The position numbers were made by a program, and so were the translations under genes. A stretch of DNA of 59,440 bases from Paraliobacillus quinghaiensis (GTDB taxonomy: Bacteria; Bacillota; Bacilli; Bacillales; Amphibacillaceae): NCBI RefSeq assembly GCF_003426025.1, contig NZ_QJSH01000017.1, positions 1-59,440 on the forward strand. The letters run 5' to 3'. The notes under the pieces are model-generated. The model was not told the DNA's origin and did no database searches. It saw only the letters and a program-made list of their open reading frames with translations. This document shows positions 9,013 through 18,746 of the stretch, piece by piece. Numbering within the stretch: the first letter of the stretch is position 1; each line of letters begins with the position of its first letter.

Positions 9013-9765
9013 TTGGATTGGTCAAAGAAAACATGGGGAACAGAGGACTCTGAATTTGCTCCAAAGCGCGAAATAAGTAATAAGGGCAGTAAATATTTTC
9101 ATCATTTAAGTGGTTATTTTTATAGTCCAAAAATGAAAAGGCAGGTTGGATATGAATCTCTATGGGGAGAGTGTTTATTTTACTATTACTTGGAGTTGGA
9201 TCGGTTAACTATCAGATATTATGAACAACCCGTAGAAGTACCTATTGTGGTTTCTGGTAGTAAACAAGTTGTAGATTCTTGGCTGCATGTTCCAGATGTA
9301 CTTGTTTTCAGGCAAAAATCTAAGCCACATTTATTTCAAATAAAAGGATCGGACGAAGAAATTGAAGCACCCAAGATGAACACTATAAACAAGTTCTGTA
9401 AAGCTTATGCACTTTCTAGAGGATGGGAGTATAGCTTAGTTTATCCTAAATTAATACCTGAAGTGGTGAAATCTAATGTATTGTTTCTTTGGAATTATAT
9501 TAAGGAAAGAAGAAATTTCTCACTATGGATCCCTGAAATAACACAAAAGTTGCACTACTTAGATAAAGTGTCAGTTATATATTTGGCAAGAAGTTTTTCA
9601 GGAAGGACTGACTTCAGAATAATTTTACCTATCATTTACCACTTGATTGCAACTGGTCATTTTTATACTGATTTCTTAGTACCTATAAATGAAAAAAGTG
9701 TGATTTCTCTAGGAGATTTTTCTGGTCAGTTATTAGAATTTTTTGAACTGGAGGGGAACTCATGA
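9013..9765 (+). CDS. tnsA: Transposase endonuclease subunit TnsA
   Basis: TnsA cleaves the 5' ends of the transposon so that, with TnsB, the element is cut out rather than copied. From a TTG start at 9013 the product is 250 residues. It has the restriction-endonuclease-like core: E48/E53 (YESLWGE), D95 (HVPDVLVF) and K111 (LFQIKG). TTG is chosen because GAGGAGG lies 6 bases before it; the earlier ATG at 8983 lies within a TnsB-type site and has no Shine-Dalgarno. The C-terminal half is the helical part that contacts TnsC in Tn7. It overlaps tnsB by 4 bases. Confidence 0.88.
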   Translation: MDWSKKTWGTEDSEFAPKREISNKGSKYFHHLSGYFYSPKMKRQVGYESLWGECLFYYYLELDRLTIRYYEQPVEVPIVVSGSKQVVDSWLHVPDVLVFRQKSKPHLFQIKGSDEEIEAPKMNTINKFCKAYALSRGWEYSLVYPKLIPEVVKSNVLFLWNYIKERRNFSLWIPEITQKLHYLDKVSVIYLARSFSGRTDFRIILPIIYHLIATGHFYTDFLVPINEKSVISLGDFSGQLLEFFELEGNS

Positions 9766-11861
9766 GGGTTTGTCAATTAAAAATAGGAGATGAATTTTCT
9801 TATTATGGTGTGAAATACTCAGTGTTTTCTATAGACCCCCCTATGGTCTCTATTCTTCGGATTGATGGTGATAATCAGGTGAGAAATGTTACGTTTCTTT
9901 CTTTAGTGACGGATTCAAGTTTTAGTCCAGAGAATTCATTAAAGAAAAGAATTGATGATCATAATGAAAAAAATGCAAAAAAACAACGTGCTTTCTTAGA
10001 TAGTCTACCTGAAAGTAAACGAGAAGAGGTTACCAAACGTTTTGAAATGATAAAACCAGTATTGCTATATGAAAAAAGTAGGGCCGGGGACTTTGTTTCG
10101 AGTGTAACTTTTAATCAAATCTATAAAGGATATCTTCAAAGCGGAGAAACGGTGTCAGATATATCTAAAGAAGAGCTATTACAGAGAATATCTAATAAAT
10201 ATGGCAAGTCAGTAAGACAGCTGAAAAGATATTTAGCTGCCTATCACCAACAAGAGAATGAATATCCTAATCATGGACTGGACGGTCTAATCCGTAAGAA
10301 TGAAATGCATAAAAATCAAAGAACAGACGAAAATGCAATTGAAATATGCCACCCAAAGAAAAAGGAAATCGTTCTTGATGTTATTTATACAAGATTGGAC
10401 AAAATGTATGTTCCAATAATGAAAAGTGCTATTGAACAACATTATCTTACGAAAAGGAAAATAAGTATTGCAAACCTCCATGAAATCATAGAGGTAATGT
10501 GTTATAACGAAGGACTTGAGCCAATCGACTACAATACAGTCTATTACCTTATTAAAAAGAAATTAAATCCCATGATTAAAGAGGTTTTAAGGAAGGGGAT
10601 AGACGCTGCTAGTGAATTTCTCCCAACAACAAGAGGTTTCTCAGATGTTGCAAAGGCACCGTTACATATTGTAGAGATTGATCATACTCAATTAGATATC
10701 GATGTAATTGATGGAAAAAGCGGGGTGAATCTAGGAAGACCCTGGATTACAATGGGCATAGATGTTTTTACAAGAATGATTTGGTGTATGCATATTTCGA
10801 CTGATGCACCATCTGCAGATAAAGTTAGAAAAGGTATCCAACACGGGATCTTTTTTAAAAACACAAAGGAACAGTATAATACCTTAAATGAATGGGATAT
10901 ATTTGGCATACCAAGAATCATTTATGTGGATAACGGTAAAGAATTTAAGAACGCAGAAGTAAAAAGAATGATTGAGGAAACATTGCAATCTCAGGTCATG
11001 TACCGTCCTATTGCAACACCAAGATATGGTGCAATAATAGAAAGGGTTTTTGGAACTATCAATAAAAAATTTATCCATCGATTAGCTGGGACAAGGAAAA
11101 GTAATCCGACAGATCTGGGTGAATATAATGCGGAAAAAGAAGCTATTTTTACGTTAGAAAATATCCAAGAGTTACTTACAACTTATATAACGGATGTTTA
11201 TCATCATGACAATCACTTGGGTTTACCATTGGAATATCCGACACCTTCTGCAAGATACTATCATGCATTGGAAGTTATGGGATATCCAGAATTTGTACCA
11301 GTTGAGGAAGAGCCATTCTATCGAATGGAGCTATTACCAACAACTAAAAAAAGTTATACGAGAGATGGAATAAGACTTGATAATATTTATTACGCTTCGC
11401 AAGAGACTTCAAAGCTTATCAGTAAACAAAAAAACAAACACAAAATTAAATATGATGTTGATGATATTTCAAGAATATACGTATTGGATCCATCATTAAG
11501 TGAATATATTGAAGTGCCATCCCACAACCCACCTGCCAATGAAATTGAGAGAATGAGTAAAAAAATCTATAAATTGCTTCTCAAAGAATTACGTACACAA
11601 GGAAAACTTAATACGCATCAAATTCCAGGGTCTAGAGATATTGTAAAAGGAAAAGCATTGTTGGAAGAAAAAATGAGTAAAATGATTAAATCAAATAAAA
11701 GCGTTAGACAAAAAGCCTTGAAGGCTGGATTCTCTCTTAACTCGGGAGAGTTACCTAAAGAAAAGAAAGTTTCTACACAAACTAACAATAAGTTAGAAAT
11801 TTTACGTGAACAATTAAATGATGAAAAACAAAAAAAGATGAGTGATCAAAATGACTTATAA
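9762..11861 (+). CDS. tnsB: Transposase TnsB (DDE family)
   Basis: DDE/rve transposase that binds the transposon ends, cuts the 3' strands and joins them to target DNA. Product is 699 residues, close to E. coli TnsB. Helix-turn-helix DNA-binding regions occupy about 60-260. The catalytic core shows D307 (HIVEIDHTQLD), D390 (IYVDNGKEF) and E427 (GAIIERVFGTINKKF), with 36 residues between the last two. A beta-barrel domain and a charged tail that in Tn7 contacts TnsC follow. GAGGGG precedes the ATG. It overlaps tnsA and tnsC, so the three are translationally coupled. Confidence 0.95.
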   Translation: MRVCQLKIGDEFSYYGVKYSVFSIDPPMVSILRIDGDNQVRNVTFLSLVTDSSFSPENSLKKRIDDHNEKNAKKQRAFLDSLPESKREEVTKRFEMIKPVLLYEKSRAGDFVSSVTFNQIYKGYLQSGETVSDISKEELLQRISNKYGKSVRQLKRYLAAYHQQENEYPNHGLDGLIRKNEMHKNQRTDENAIEICHPKKKEIVLDVIYTRLDKMYVPIMKSAIEQHYLTKRKISIANLHEIIEVMCYNEGLEPIDYNTVYYLIKKKLNPMIKEVLRKGIDAASEFLPTTRGFSDVAKAPLHIVEIDHTQLDIDVIDGKSGVNLGRPWITMGIDVFTRMIWCMHISTDAPSADKVRKGIQHGIFFKNTKEQYNTLNEWDIFGIPRIIYVDNGKEFKNAEVKRMIEETLQSQVMYRPIATPRYGAIIERVFGTINKKFIHRLAGTRKSNPTDLGEYNAEKEAIFTLENIQELLTTYITDVYHHDNHLGLPLEYPTPSARYYHALEVMGYPEFVPVEEEPFYRMELLPTTKKSYTRDGIRLDNIYYASQETSKLISKQKNKHKIKYDVDDISRIYVLDPSLSEYIEVPSHNPPANEIERMSKKIYKLLLKELRTQGKLNTHQIPGSRDIVKGKALLEEKMSKMIKSNKSVRQKALKAGFSLNSGELPKEKKVSTQTNNKLEILREQLNDEKQKKMSDQNDL

Positions 11862-12783
11862 TAAATACAAGGCTTTTCAAAAAAGAATTATAAACTTATA
11901 TATTGAGCACCCAGAGATAAAACGTATTTGGGATATGTTAGATTCACGGCGAATGTTTAGAACCATGGGGGTTGAAGAAGGTAATGATGATTCGCCAGTG
12001 CATTTATTTATTAAAGGGAAATCTCGCGTTGGTAAGACTCAAATGATGAAAAAATACGTAAAACTATCCGATAGATATGTTCATGTTGAGGAAGATGGTA
12101 CAGAAATTGACGTTGTTCCAGTGGCATATATGGATTTACCCACCCCTTTTACCTTGGCGGGTTTTTATAATCAGATTATTACAAAAGGATTGGGGGCACC
12201 TAGATCACCAGGTAGACCTTTGGTAGAGGAATTAAAGTATAGAGCCTTTGAATTGTTAAAAAGGCAACAGGTAGAAATGTTAATCATTGATGAATTAGAT
12301 TACCTTCTAGCTTCAACCTATGTCAATAAAAAACAAGCAATGGAGCAAATCAAAAATGTTGCAAATGAAACAGATATTTGTCTTGTTTGTGTTGGTACAC
12401 CCGCTATTGAGGAATTACGTATATTAAATGATCAACATATTGGCAGATATCCTCCGACAACTATTCCATGGTTTAAGGAATGTGATGAGGACTTTTTAAA
12501 TTTACTTAAGGACATAGAAGGTAAACTGGCACCAGAAGTAGAATTAGGGTTAGGAAATAGTAATAGTGCATATCCTTATATATTACACGAATTAAGCGGA
12601 GGTCTTATTGGTTGGCTTAAGCCAATTCTTCGTGAAGCTTTTATGTTAATCGGAGTGTTTGATCCTAGTTTTAATGATTTTTCGATTTTAAACAGATTGA
12701 ATGGAGATGTCCTTTTACAAGCTAGAGATAATGTAATTGGAGAATTACAGGAACAAGAATTAAATAAATTTTTGGAAAAGTAG
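11851..12783 (+). CDS. tnsC: AAA+ target regulator TnsC
   Basis: AAA+ ATPase that links target-choosing proteins (TniQ/TnsD) to the TnsAB transposase. The Walker A motif is GKSRVGKT near residue 57, Walker B is MLIIDELDYL near 147, and a sensor-like segment is CVGTPAIEEL. The product of about 310 residues is much shorter than E. coli TnsC (about 555) and nearer the compact TniB/TnsC proteins. The ATG at 11851 is favoured; a GTG three codons earlier is possible, and the Shine-Dalgarno is weak because the start lies inside tnsB. A 227-base gap separates it from the tniQ genes. Confidence 0.9.
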   Translation: MTYNKYKAFQKRIINLYIEHPEIKRIWDMLDSRRMFRTMGVEEGNDDSPVHLFIKGKSRVGKTQMMKKYVKLSDRYVHVEEDGTEIDVVPVAYMDLPTPFTLAGFYNQIITKGLGAPRSPGRPLVEELKYRAFELLKRQQVEMLIIDELDYLLASTYVNKKQAMEQIKNVANETDICLVCVGTPAIEELRILNDQHIGRYPPTTIPWFKECDEDFLNLLKDIEGKLAPEVELGLGNSNSAYPYILHELSGGLIGWLKPILREAFMLIGVFDPSFNDFSILNRLNGDVLLQARDNVIGELQEQELNKFLEK

Positions 12784-13010
12784 TGTTCAGTCATGAGTGT
12801 CATTCTACTCATTTTGTACTTTTGATAAAAAGTGCAGTGCTTCAACAGGTGAAAATGGACTTTTACCTTATAATAATTAAAAAATCTAGAAGATTGTATA
12901 AGTCAATGTCTTATCATAAATAAGCGAGTAGGTTGAATGAATTTAGCAAAAGAATAATCTGAATTTATTAAGACAAAATAGTAAAAATACTAACATCTAG
13001 GAGTAGGTAA

Positions 13011-14822
13011 ATGAAGTATGAAATTTTTACTATAAGATTGAATCCTTTCAAAGGAGAAAGCCTTACAGGTTTTTTGATTCGTTTAGCAAATGTTAACGGG
13101 ATGAATTTAATCCAACTGATCAAAATGATTAGTGATCGAACAACCCACTATTTTCAAAAGGAAGATAAGTTGTTATTAGATTTTAACCCCAGTAGTGTTA
13201 TTAATTGCAACACCTTATCCAACTTTACTTGCAAAGACAGAGACCGAATATTTTTATGTTCCTTTTATTTTGTACTTAAACGGTTCTGTGGTGACAGAAA
13301 AATAGAGCATGCAAGAATAATGGCTGGAATGATAAGAGAAGATTTTTACTATTGCCCTTTGTGTATTAGGGAAGAAAAGCATCACAAACTTCTTTGGAGA
13401 ATCAAAAGAATAAATTATTGTATTATTCATAATACCAAAATGATTGAATGCTGCAGGAATTGCAACAGGAAAATCAAATATAAAGATATGATAAATATAA
13501 ATAGTTGTCCCTATTGCAATCACACTTTTTGTAGTCTAAGTATGGAGACCGTTTCCGATGAGGAATTAGAAGAGCAAAAATCGTTGTGGAGTACGTGGGA
13601 GTTCTTAGTGAAGTTAACGGACAGTTATAATCCACCCACTGAACTTGCAATGAAGATGTTATACGTTTTAAATGAAAGCGATATCTTTGATAAGAAAAAA
13701 ATAGAATGCAATCTAAATGATAAGGGGAAATATTCAACCTTGTTACAGCATGCCAGGGGTTCACTTTCTCAGTTTCGGGCGCTCCACCTAGATTTCATTT
13801 TGAATATAGTATTTGAATTCGATATATCAATACAAGACCTTCTCAATATCCAGGTTCCCGAATGTTTCAGAAGTCAAATAGTAACTAAGACTCCTCTGAA
13901 GAATAATACGGTTGCTTGTTTAGCCCCTTGGTGTCAGTCCTTTGGTGAAGAGGGATCACTAGTGAAGTCAGGTACTTCCGTTAAGATTAAAAAAAATGGG
14001 AGAATTAATAAATACTATTTATTTTGCAATTCGTGTGGTTGTGAATACGCGTTTGATGAAAATAATAAGTTACTGGAAAGAACTTATTTTATAAAATGTT
14101 ATAATGAAGTAAAAAGCTTGTCCGATGAAATACATCTTAGAAACTTGGAGATAAAAACAGGATTGTCTATGGAACAAATTAAAAGATGCTTTGCTTATTA
14201 TCGGACCCGCGACGTCCTAAGTTGGGACATTATAGGAGAAGAAGTAATAGTACAGCCAAGCACACTTAATGATATTATAATGGCGTTAAAACAAAAAGAA
14301 AAATTAAATATTATTAAGAAATGGAACTGTTTTAAAAATTATACAGAGTATCTGACCTATAGATACCATCAAGACATAGTGACCATTTTACAACATAAGT
14401 ATTCAAAACATAAAAAAGTTAAGCAAGAGGTAAGGAACATAGAAAAAGTTAATGAAATTTTGAAAGAAATGTTTACTAAAGATGAGAGTATCACGATTTT
14501 ATCTGTTTGTACGAAGGCAGGTATTAGTCCTGAAACAGCTAGATTATGGGGGTGGAATACGTTTATAGCGCATGATAAGAAAAACCAAAAGTTGAAGAGA
14601 GAGTTAGACAGAAAAAATGAATGTTATCAATTGGTGGATGAACTTTTAGAAAGAAGCAACAGAAGAATAACATCCGAAGAAATATATCGTCATTTAGGTG
14701 TAGGTAGAACAGTACTATGGCGATTTGCCCCGGAAGTTACATCCTATATCACCAATAGGTTAAAAGGTCATAATAAATTCACAGGAGAGGACATGTGGAA
14801 TTATCATACAAAGGGGGAGTAA
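13011..14822 (+). CDS. TniQ/TnsD-family target-site protein 1
   Basis: TniQ-domain protein of 603 residues. These choose the insertion site by binding DNA (as TnsD does at glmS) and recruiting TnsC. The TniQ start RLNPFKGESLTGFLIRLA is at residues 9-26. Zinc-binding positions follow: C115/C118, C137/H140, C148/C151 and C166/C169. A second Cys-rich motif (FCNSCGC) lies near 340, and the C-terminal half has helix-turn-helix-like segments (MEQIKRCFAYYR, TSEEIYRHLGVGRTVLW). AGGAGTAGG precedes the ATG. The next gene begins directly at its stop. Which of the two reads glmS cannot be told from sequence. Confidence 0.88.
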   Translation: MKYEIFTIRLNPFKGESLTGFLIRLANVNGMNLIQLIKMISDRTTHYFQKEDKLLLDFNPSSVINCNTLSNFTCKDRDRIFLCSFYFVLKRFCGDRKIEHARIMAGMIREDFYYCPLCIREEKHHKLLWRIKRINYCIIHNTKMIECCRNCNRKIKYKDMININSCPYCNHTFCSLSMETVSDEELEEQKSLWSTWEFLVKLTDSYNPPTELAMKMLYVLNESDIFDKKKIECNLNDKGKYSTLLQHARGSLSQFRALHLDFILNIVFEFDISIQDLLNIQVPECFRSQIVTKTPLKNNTVACLAPWCQSFGEEGSLVKSGTSVKIKKNGRINKYYLFCNSCGCEYAFDENNKLLERTYFIKCYNEVKSLSDEIHLRNLEIKTGLSMEQIKRCFAYYRTRDVLSWDIIGEEVIVQPSTLNDIIMALKQKEKLNIIKKWNCFKNYTEYLTYRYHQDIVTILQHKYSKHKKVKQEVRNIEKVNEILKEMFTKDESITILSVCTKAGISPETARLWGWNTFIAHDKKNQKLKRELDRKNECYQLVDELLERSNRRITSEEIYRHLGVGRTVLWRFAPEVTSYITNRLKGHNKFTGEDMWNYHTKGE

Positions 14823-16895
14823 ATGTTGGAGAACATAATAGAGAATAAATTTACGGTTCGACCTAAGCCGTTGGAAGGAGAATCACTAACGGGGTATTTT
14901 ATGAGATTAGCAAAAAATAATTACTTATCTTTAGATGAATTCTTTTATATTGTAAAGAGTGACTATAAGAAATCAAGCCGTCAGCTACACATAACTGACA
15001 CTCTCCCTGAAAAAGTAATGAATATAGAGCTACTAAAAAAAATATTAAAGTGTTGTTCTAGCGATATTGAAAAAATGAGTTTTACTAATGTCTTTTATCT
15101 CTTTTTTAATGACAAAGAAGAGGCATTATCCAATTACCGTTCCGTCATGCCTGAGATGATTGAAAAAGAGAAAAGAAAATTCTGTAGTTATTGTCTTGAA
15201 GAGACAGGTACTTATAAATTAGTTTGGCAATTAAAAGATATTCAAGTATGTGACATTCATCAAATTAAATTACAATCTAAATGTCCAAGCTGCTCTAATG
15301 AGCAACCGTATGTATCATTAGAGTTAGCAAACTATTCCTGTCACTTTTGTCATTCCCCACTTACAACTCCTTCAATAGATACAACATATAGTGATATAGC
15401 TTTAATAAATGATCAATTACAAAAATATCAGGATTGGAACTTTTTAATGACTAGTGACATAACCCTCTCATTTGAAAATATTCCTGGGCTTCATAAAGAA
15501 AAACAACTAGCAATCTCTTTTATTTACTTATTTACAGGTAAAGAGAATACTTTTGACATGAAAACAATACCTAAGACAGAAAGATCGTATATTAGAGGGT
15601 TATTACGATTTTTAAATAATGGCGGTTCTAGATTAAAAGTTACTTTGCGAAGATTATTTAGGTTGATAGAGCATAGTAAAACAAGTATGAGAGAGTTTTC
15701 AGAAATGAGAGTTCCTGAAAGTTTTATAAAATCTTTAAAACTAACCCCATATAAAAAGGAAGTAGGGCCATGCCTTTGTTCATGGTGTAAATCAAACAAA
15801 AGTGATAAATCAATAAAAGAATTAACGAACATAGAGGGTAATAATAGTTACAAGTTTGTACAGGTTTCATATTCTAAAATATCTGTATGCTTAGACTGCT
15901 TTACAAGACATGGATATAACGATCAGAACAAATGGGTATCTATTAAAATGGGTAAAAATACTATTGGTGTAAATGTAGAACTAGCTGAGAAAATACTTTA
16001 TCTATTTAAAGCAGGGTTATTGTTTACACAAGTTAAAGGCAATGTAAATGTTTCTAGGTTTTCATGCTATTACGCAGTTGCTTATCTTGTTAATCAAGGA
16101 GCTATTCCTTTACAATACTATATGCAAAAAGATGTTATTAAGCCAAAGGAATTAGTAGAGTGTTTCAAAAAACTAGTATCTTCATATGGCGAAAAACGAC
16201 AAAAAGCAAAAGAATTATTTAACTGGACTGCTAAGGAATATTATTATTTTCTTACTACAAAGGAAGTCCAAACTTTTCTTCTAATGGAATCATACCGAAT
16301 TAAAAAGCTCTCCCGAATAGGGTCTTCAAGTAATTGGAGGAAAAAGGTAAGCAGGGAGCTTAAGAAACAGGTTCAGGCTGAAACAAAAATTACGATAAAA
16401 GGGGTTGCAAATGCTTTAGGCTGTAGTTTGAAGGGATTACAAACCAATAATTTAAGAGGTATGATAGTTGCTGCAAGAGAACAACAAAAACAATTGTATA
16501 TTAAAAGCTTTACCGATAAGACCAAGAAGAATGTTAAAAAATATTTAGATGGTAAACTGGATTTATTAGAGGAAATTTCAAGTGTTAAGGAAATTTACAT
16601 ATGCGTTGAAAAGAATGAGAATTGGGTAAGAAGAAATATTCCGGAACTGCATAACTGGATCGTTAATAAGAAAAGAGAGGTAAATATAATAATTAAGAAA
16701 AGATCCCAGATTAATTATAAAAGAGCTATTGAAGAAGCAGTAGATTTTCATATAGCTAATGGAATAGAACCTACATTTGAACGGGTTCTAAATCACATCG
16801 GTTTTAATATGGGTATCCTACAAAAGCGCCCAATAATTAGGGACATGATAATGGAGGCTAGGACAAAGCTAGGAACCATCCAAAAACAAAGGTAA
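14823..16895 (+). CDS. TniQ/TnsD-family target-site protein 2
   Basis: Second TniQ-domain protein, 690 residues, clearly related to but diverged from its neighbour. The N-terminal motif RPKPLEGESLTGYFMRLA (13-30) is shared, as are zinc positions C121/C124, C143/H146, C154/C157 and C173/C176, and a later Cys motif (PCLCSWCKSNK and VCLDC). The long C-terminal half, rich in Lys and predicted helical, differs most and probably reads DNA. GGGGG lies 7 bases before the ATG. Two TniQ proteins in one element usually mean two target pathways; no tnsE-like or Cas gene is present. One of the pair is presumably the glmS-specific TnsD. Confidence 0.87.
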   Translation: MLENIIENKFTVRPKPLEGESLTGYFMRLAKNNYLSLDEFFYIVKSDYKKSSRQLHITDTLPEKVMNIELLKKILKCCSSDIEKMSFTNVFYLFFNDKEEALSNYRSVMPEMIEKEKRKFCSYCLEETGTYKLVWQLKDIQVCDIHQIKLQSKCPSCSNEQPYVSLELANYSCHFCHSPLTTPSIDTTYSDIALINDQLQKYQDWNFLMTSDITLSFENIPGLHKEKQLAISFIYLFTGKENTFDMKTIPKTERSYIRGLLRFLNNGGSRLKVTLRRLFRLIEHSKTSMREFSEMRVPESFIKSLKLTPYKKEVGPCLCSWCKSNKSDKSIKELTNIEGNNSYKFVQVSYSKISVCLDCFTRHGYNDQNKWVSIKMGKNTIGVNVELAEKILYLFKAGLLFTQVKGNVNVSRFSCYYAVAYLVNQGAIPLQYYMQKDVIKPKELVECFKKLVSSYGEKRQKAKELFNWTAKEYYYFLTTKEVQTFLLMESYRIKKLSRIGSSSNWRKKVSRELKKQVQAETKITIKGVANALGCSLKGLQTNNLRGMIVAAREQQKQLYIKSFTDKTKKNVKKYLDGKLDLLEEISSVKEIYICVEKNENWVRRNIPELHNWIVNKKREVNIIIKKRSQINYKRAIEEAVDFHIANGIEPTFERVLNHIGFNMGILQKRPIIRDMIMEARTKLGTIQKQR

Positions 16896-17020
16896 TCACA
16901 CGAACAAATAAGATGATTACAGCTAATGAAATGTACCATTCTTGATACATATTTACCACTAAATTATAAATAATGTACCAATGAATGTCGACTGTTTACC
17001 ATGTCATGAGGGACTCCTCT

Positions 17021-17074
17021 TAAAAAAAGAAATCTAAGTATTGACAATACGTTTTTAGCAATACTTAGATTTCT
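17021..17074 (-). terminator. Terminator of the secreted-protein gene at 17180
   Basis: A perfect 16-bp inverted repeat AGAAATCTAAGTATTG / CAATACTTAGATTTCT (17028-17043, 17059-17074). Read on the minus strand it is followed by a T-run (complement of 17022-17028). It closes the minus-strand gene and may also stop transcripts from tniQ2. Confidence 0.75.
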
Positions 17075-17179
17075 AGCTTATTGAACCTTATCGACAGAGA
17101 TTGCTAAATCTAGAACCAATACTTAGCTTATTAGCTATTTAAAACATATCCCAAATAATAACCTTTCTATTATTAAGAA

Positions 17180-18445
17180 TTAGTTATCGTTAATATGCAG
17201 AGTTTGTTTTTGTGTGAAATTATATTTAATTTGAAAATCTTTCTCAATATCAATATCTATTTCGCTGTTAGTATAAAAACGAGCATCGGATTCTTTTATT
17301 CTATACTCCATGCCTGTTTCACTAGTGAATTTTGAAGGAAGCCAAGCTCTTGTTCCACCACCATCCCAAACCCAAGAGGAATAAGTATGTCCATTTGCCC
17401 CTCCAGTATTGATATCAATCGTACCACCAGGAGAAAAAGTCCAATTAACTGAAGGGCCTTGTAGTCCTAAACTTACATTTATATTTCCCCAGGAGTTATT
17501 TGTATTCTGTGGTGAGGCTTCCAATACAACACCTTGGTCTGTGTAAGATAGGTAATTTCTAGTATAAACATTATCATTTTCGTAGCCATTATTATACAAA
17601 TAATCACCGCTTGTTATAATGTCAGATGTCGCAAACCAGTAGTAATTATAACTGCTGTCGGCATCAGTTTGTCTATATAATTTCCCTGTACGTTGATACT
17701 TTAGCAAAGTGGTTCCGTCTGGATTTTTTGCATAATTATAAAAACTATAGCTTTTTATAATCGATGATCCAGATGGAGTACTTGTTAAAGCATAGGTACG
17801 CTGTGGACCAAAAGCAATGCTTGATTTATTGCCACCCACCTCATGAAAATTGTTCCCAGCATCCTTAATGATATCATTAATCAACTCATTTATTTCATTC
17901 TGTGAGTTTCCAGTTGGAATAACAGTAGTATGAGGAACTAAATCTATCATACTGATTCCAATAACATCGAAGGTTACAGTATTAAATTCTTCACCCTCAA
18001 CCTGGCTGTTTAATCTCGTTTCGATATATTTATCTGTCTCATGCGATTCTTCAGATATATTTTTTTCAATTACATTAGCTTCTCCTATAAAAAGTTCTGC
18101 TGGATTTTCAAACCCTAAAGAAGTAAATATATCGGATTCTTTCATATCTTTTCCATACATAAGAATATGCTTACCACTTAAAATAGCAGCTTTTAGTTGT
18201 TTTTTAACAACTAAGTCATTTAAAAATGACTTATTAGCCAAGATAACATCATAATTATTTAAATTAATATTTTTGATATTTTTAATATCTTCTTTAACAA
18301 CTGTTCCAATATTATAAGAAATTTCGCTTCCAACCGAGGACAACTTTAAGACCTTGGCTTCTTTTTCACTTGCTAATGTTGGTAAATTAATGAATGTTGT
18401 AACGAATAATACTAATGTGATTACAATATAAAATATTTTTTTCAT
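17180..18445 (-). CDS. Large secreted protein of unknown function
   Basis: Not recognised. The 421-residue product has a signal peptide (about 1-25, cleavage near LASEKEA). The N-terminal ~90 residues alternate strands and helices (DVILANKSFLND, GKHILMYGKD), like a small Rossmann-type receiver of unknown role. The C-terminal ~230 residues are rich in Ser, Thr, Tyr, Asn and Gly with long beta-like stretches (NPDGTTLLKYQRTGKLYRQ, GTRAWLP) and aromatic pairs, as in exported beta-sandwich or pore-forming proteins. No catalytic motif or anchor is seen. GGAGAAG precedes the ATG. A strong terminator follows. It is intact cargo of the transposon. Confidence 0.7.
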   Translation of the reverse strand: MKKIFYIVITLVLFVTTFINLPTLASEKEAKVLKLSSVGSEISYNIGTVVKEDIKNIKNINLNNYDVILANKSFLNDLVVKKQLKAAILSGKHILMYGKDMKESDIFTSLGFENPAELFIGEANVIEKNISEESHETDKYIETRLNSQVEGEEFNTVTFDVIGISMIDLVPHTTVIPTGNSQNEINELINDIIKDAGNNFHEVGGNKSSIAFGPQRTYALTSTPSGSSIIKSYSFYNYAKNPDGTTLLKYQRTGKLYRQTDADSSYNYYWFATSDIITSGDYLYNNGYENDNVYTRNYLSYTDQGVVLEASPQNTNNSWGNINVSLGLQGPSVNWTFSPGGTIDINTGGANGHTYSSWVWDGGGTRAWLPSKFTSETGMEYRIKESDARFYTNSEIDIDIEKDFQIKYNFTQKQTLHINDN

Positions 18446-18746
18446 TATCTACTTCTCCTCTCAATTATAAAGCTCTTTTTAGTTAATTACTAAACTCCTT
18501 CCAGACCCATTAAATTAATTAATAGATTCATACCCTATAATCCTTATACAAATCTAATTAATTTATAAATCTTAAGTAAAATAATACCACATTTATAGTT
18601 TTTTGTTATAATTTTAACAAAATTTTAAAAAAATGGGAGATATTTAATATAATATAATACCTGTAGTAAGGAAACTTAAAAAAGAGTGTTTTATCTACTG
18701 TTTTATTATTTACTAGAATTTCAAGATTATGGGGAGTAGGGATAAC
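18446..18746. other. Intergenic, AT-rich promoter region in the cargo
   Basis: About 300 bases without a gene, very AT-rich. It must hold the promoter of the minus-strand secreted-protein gene. On the plus strand a TATAAT repeat (around 18648-18658) could serve the decayed gene that follows. No repeat or RNA is recognised. Confidence 0.4.

Noticed and set aside
13011-16895. RNA-guided (CAST) transposon
   Set aside because: TniQ proteins and Tn7 genes are present, but no Cas genes, CRISPR repeats or guide-like arrays occur anywhere in 8782-24755.
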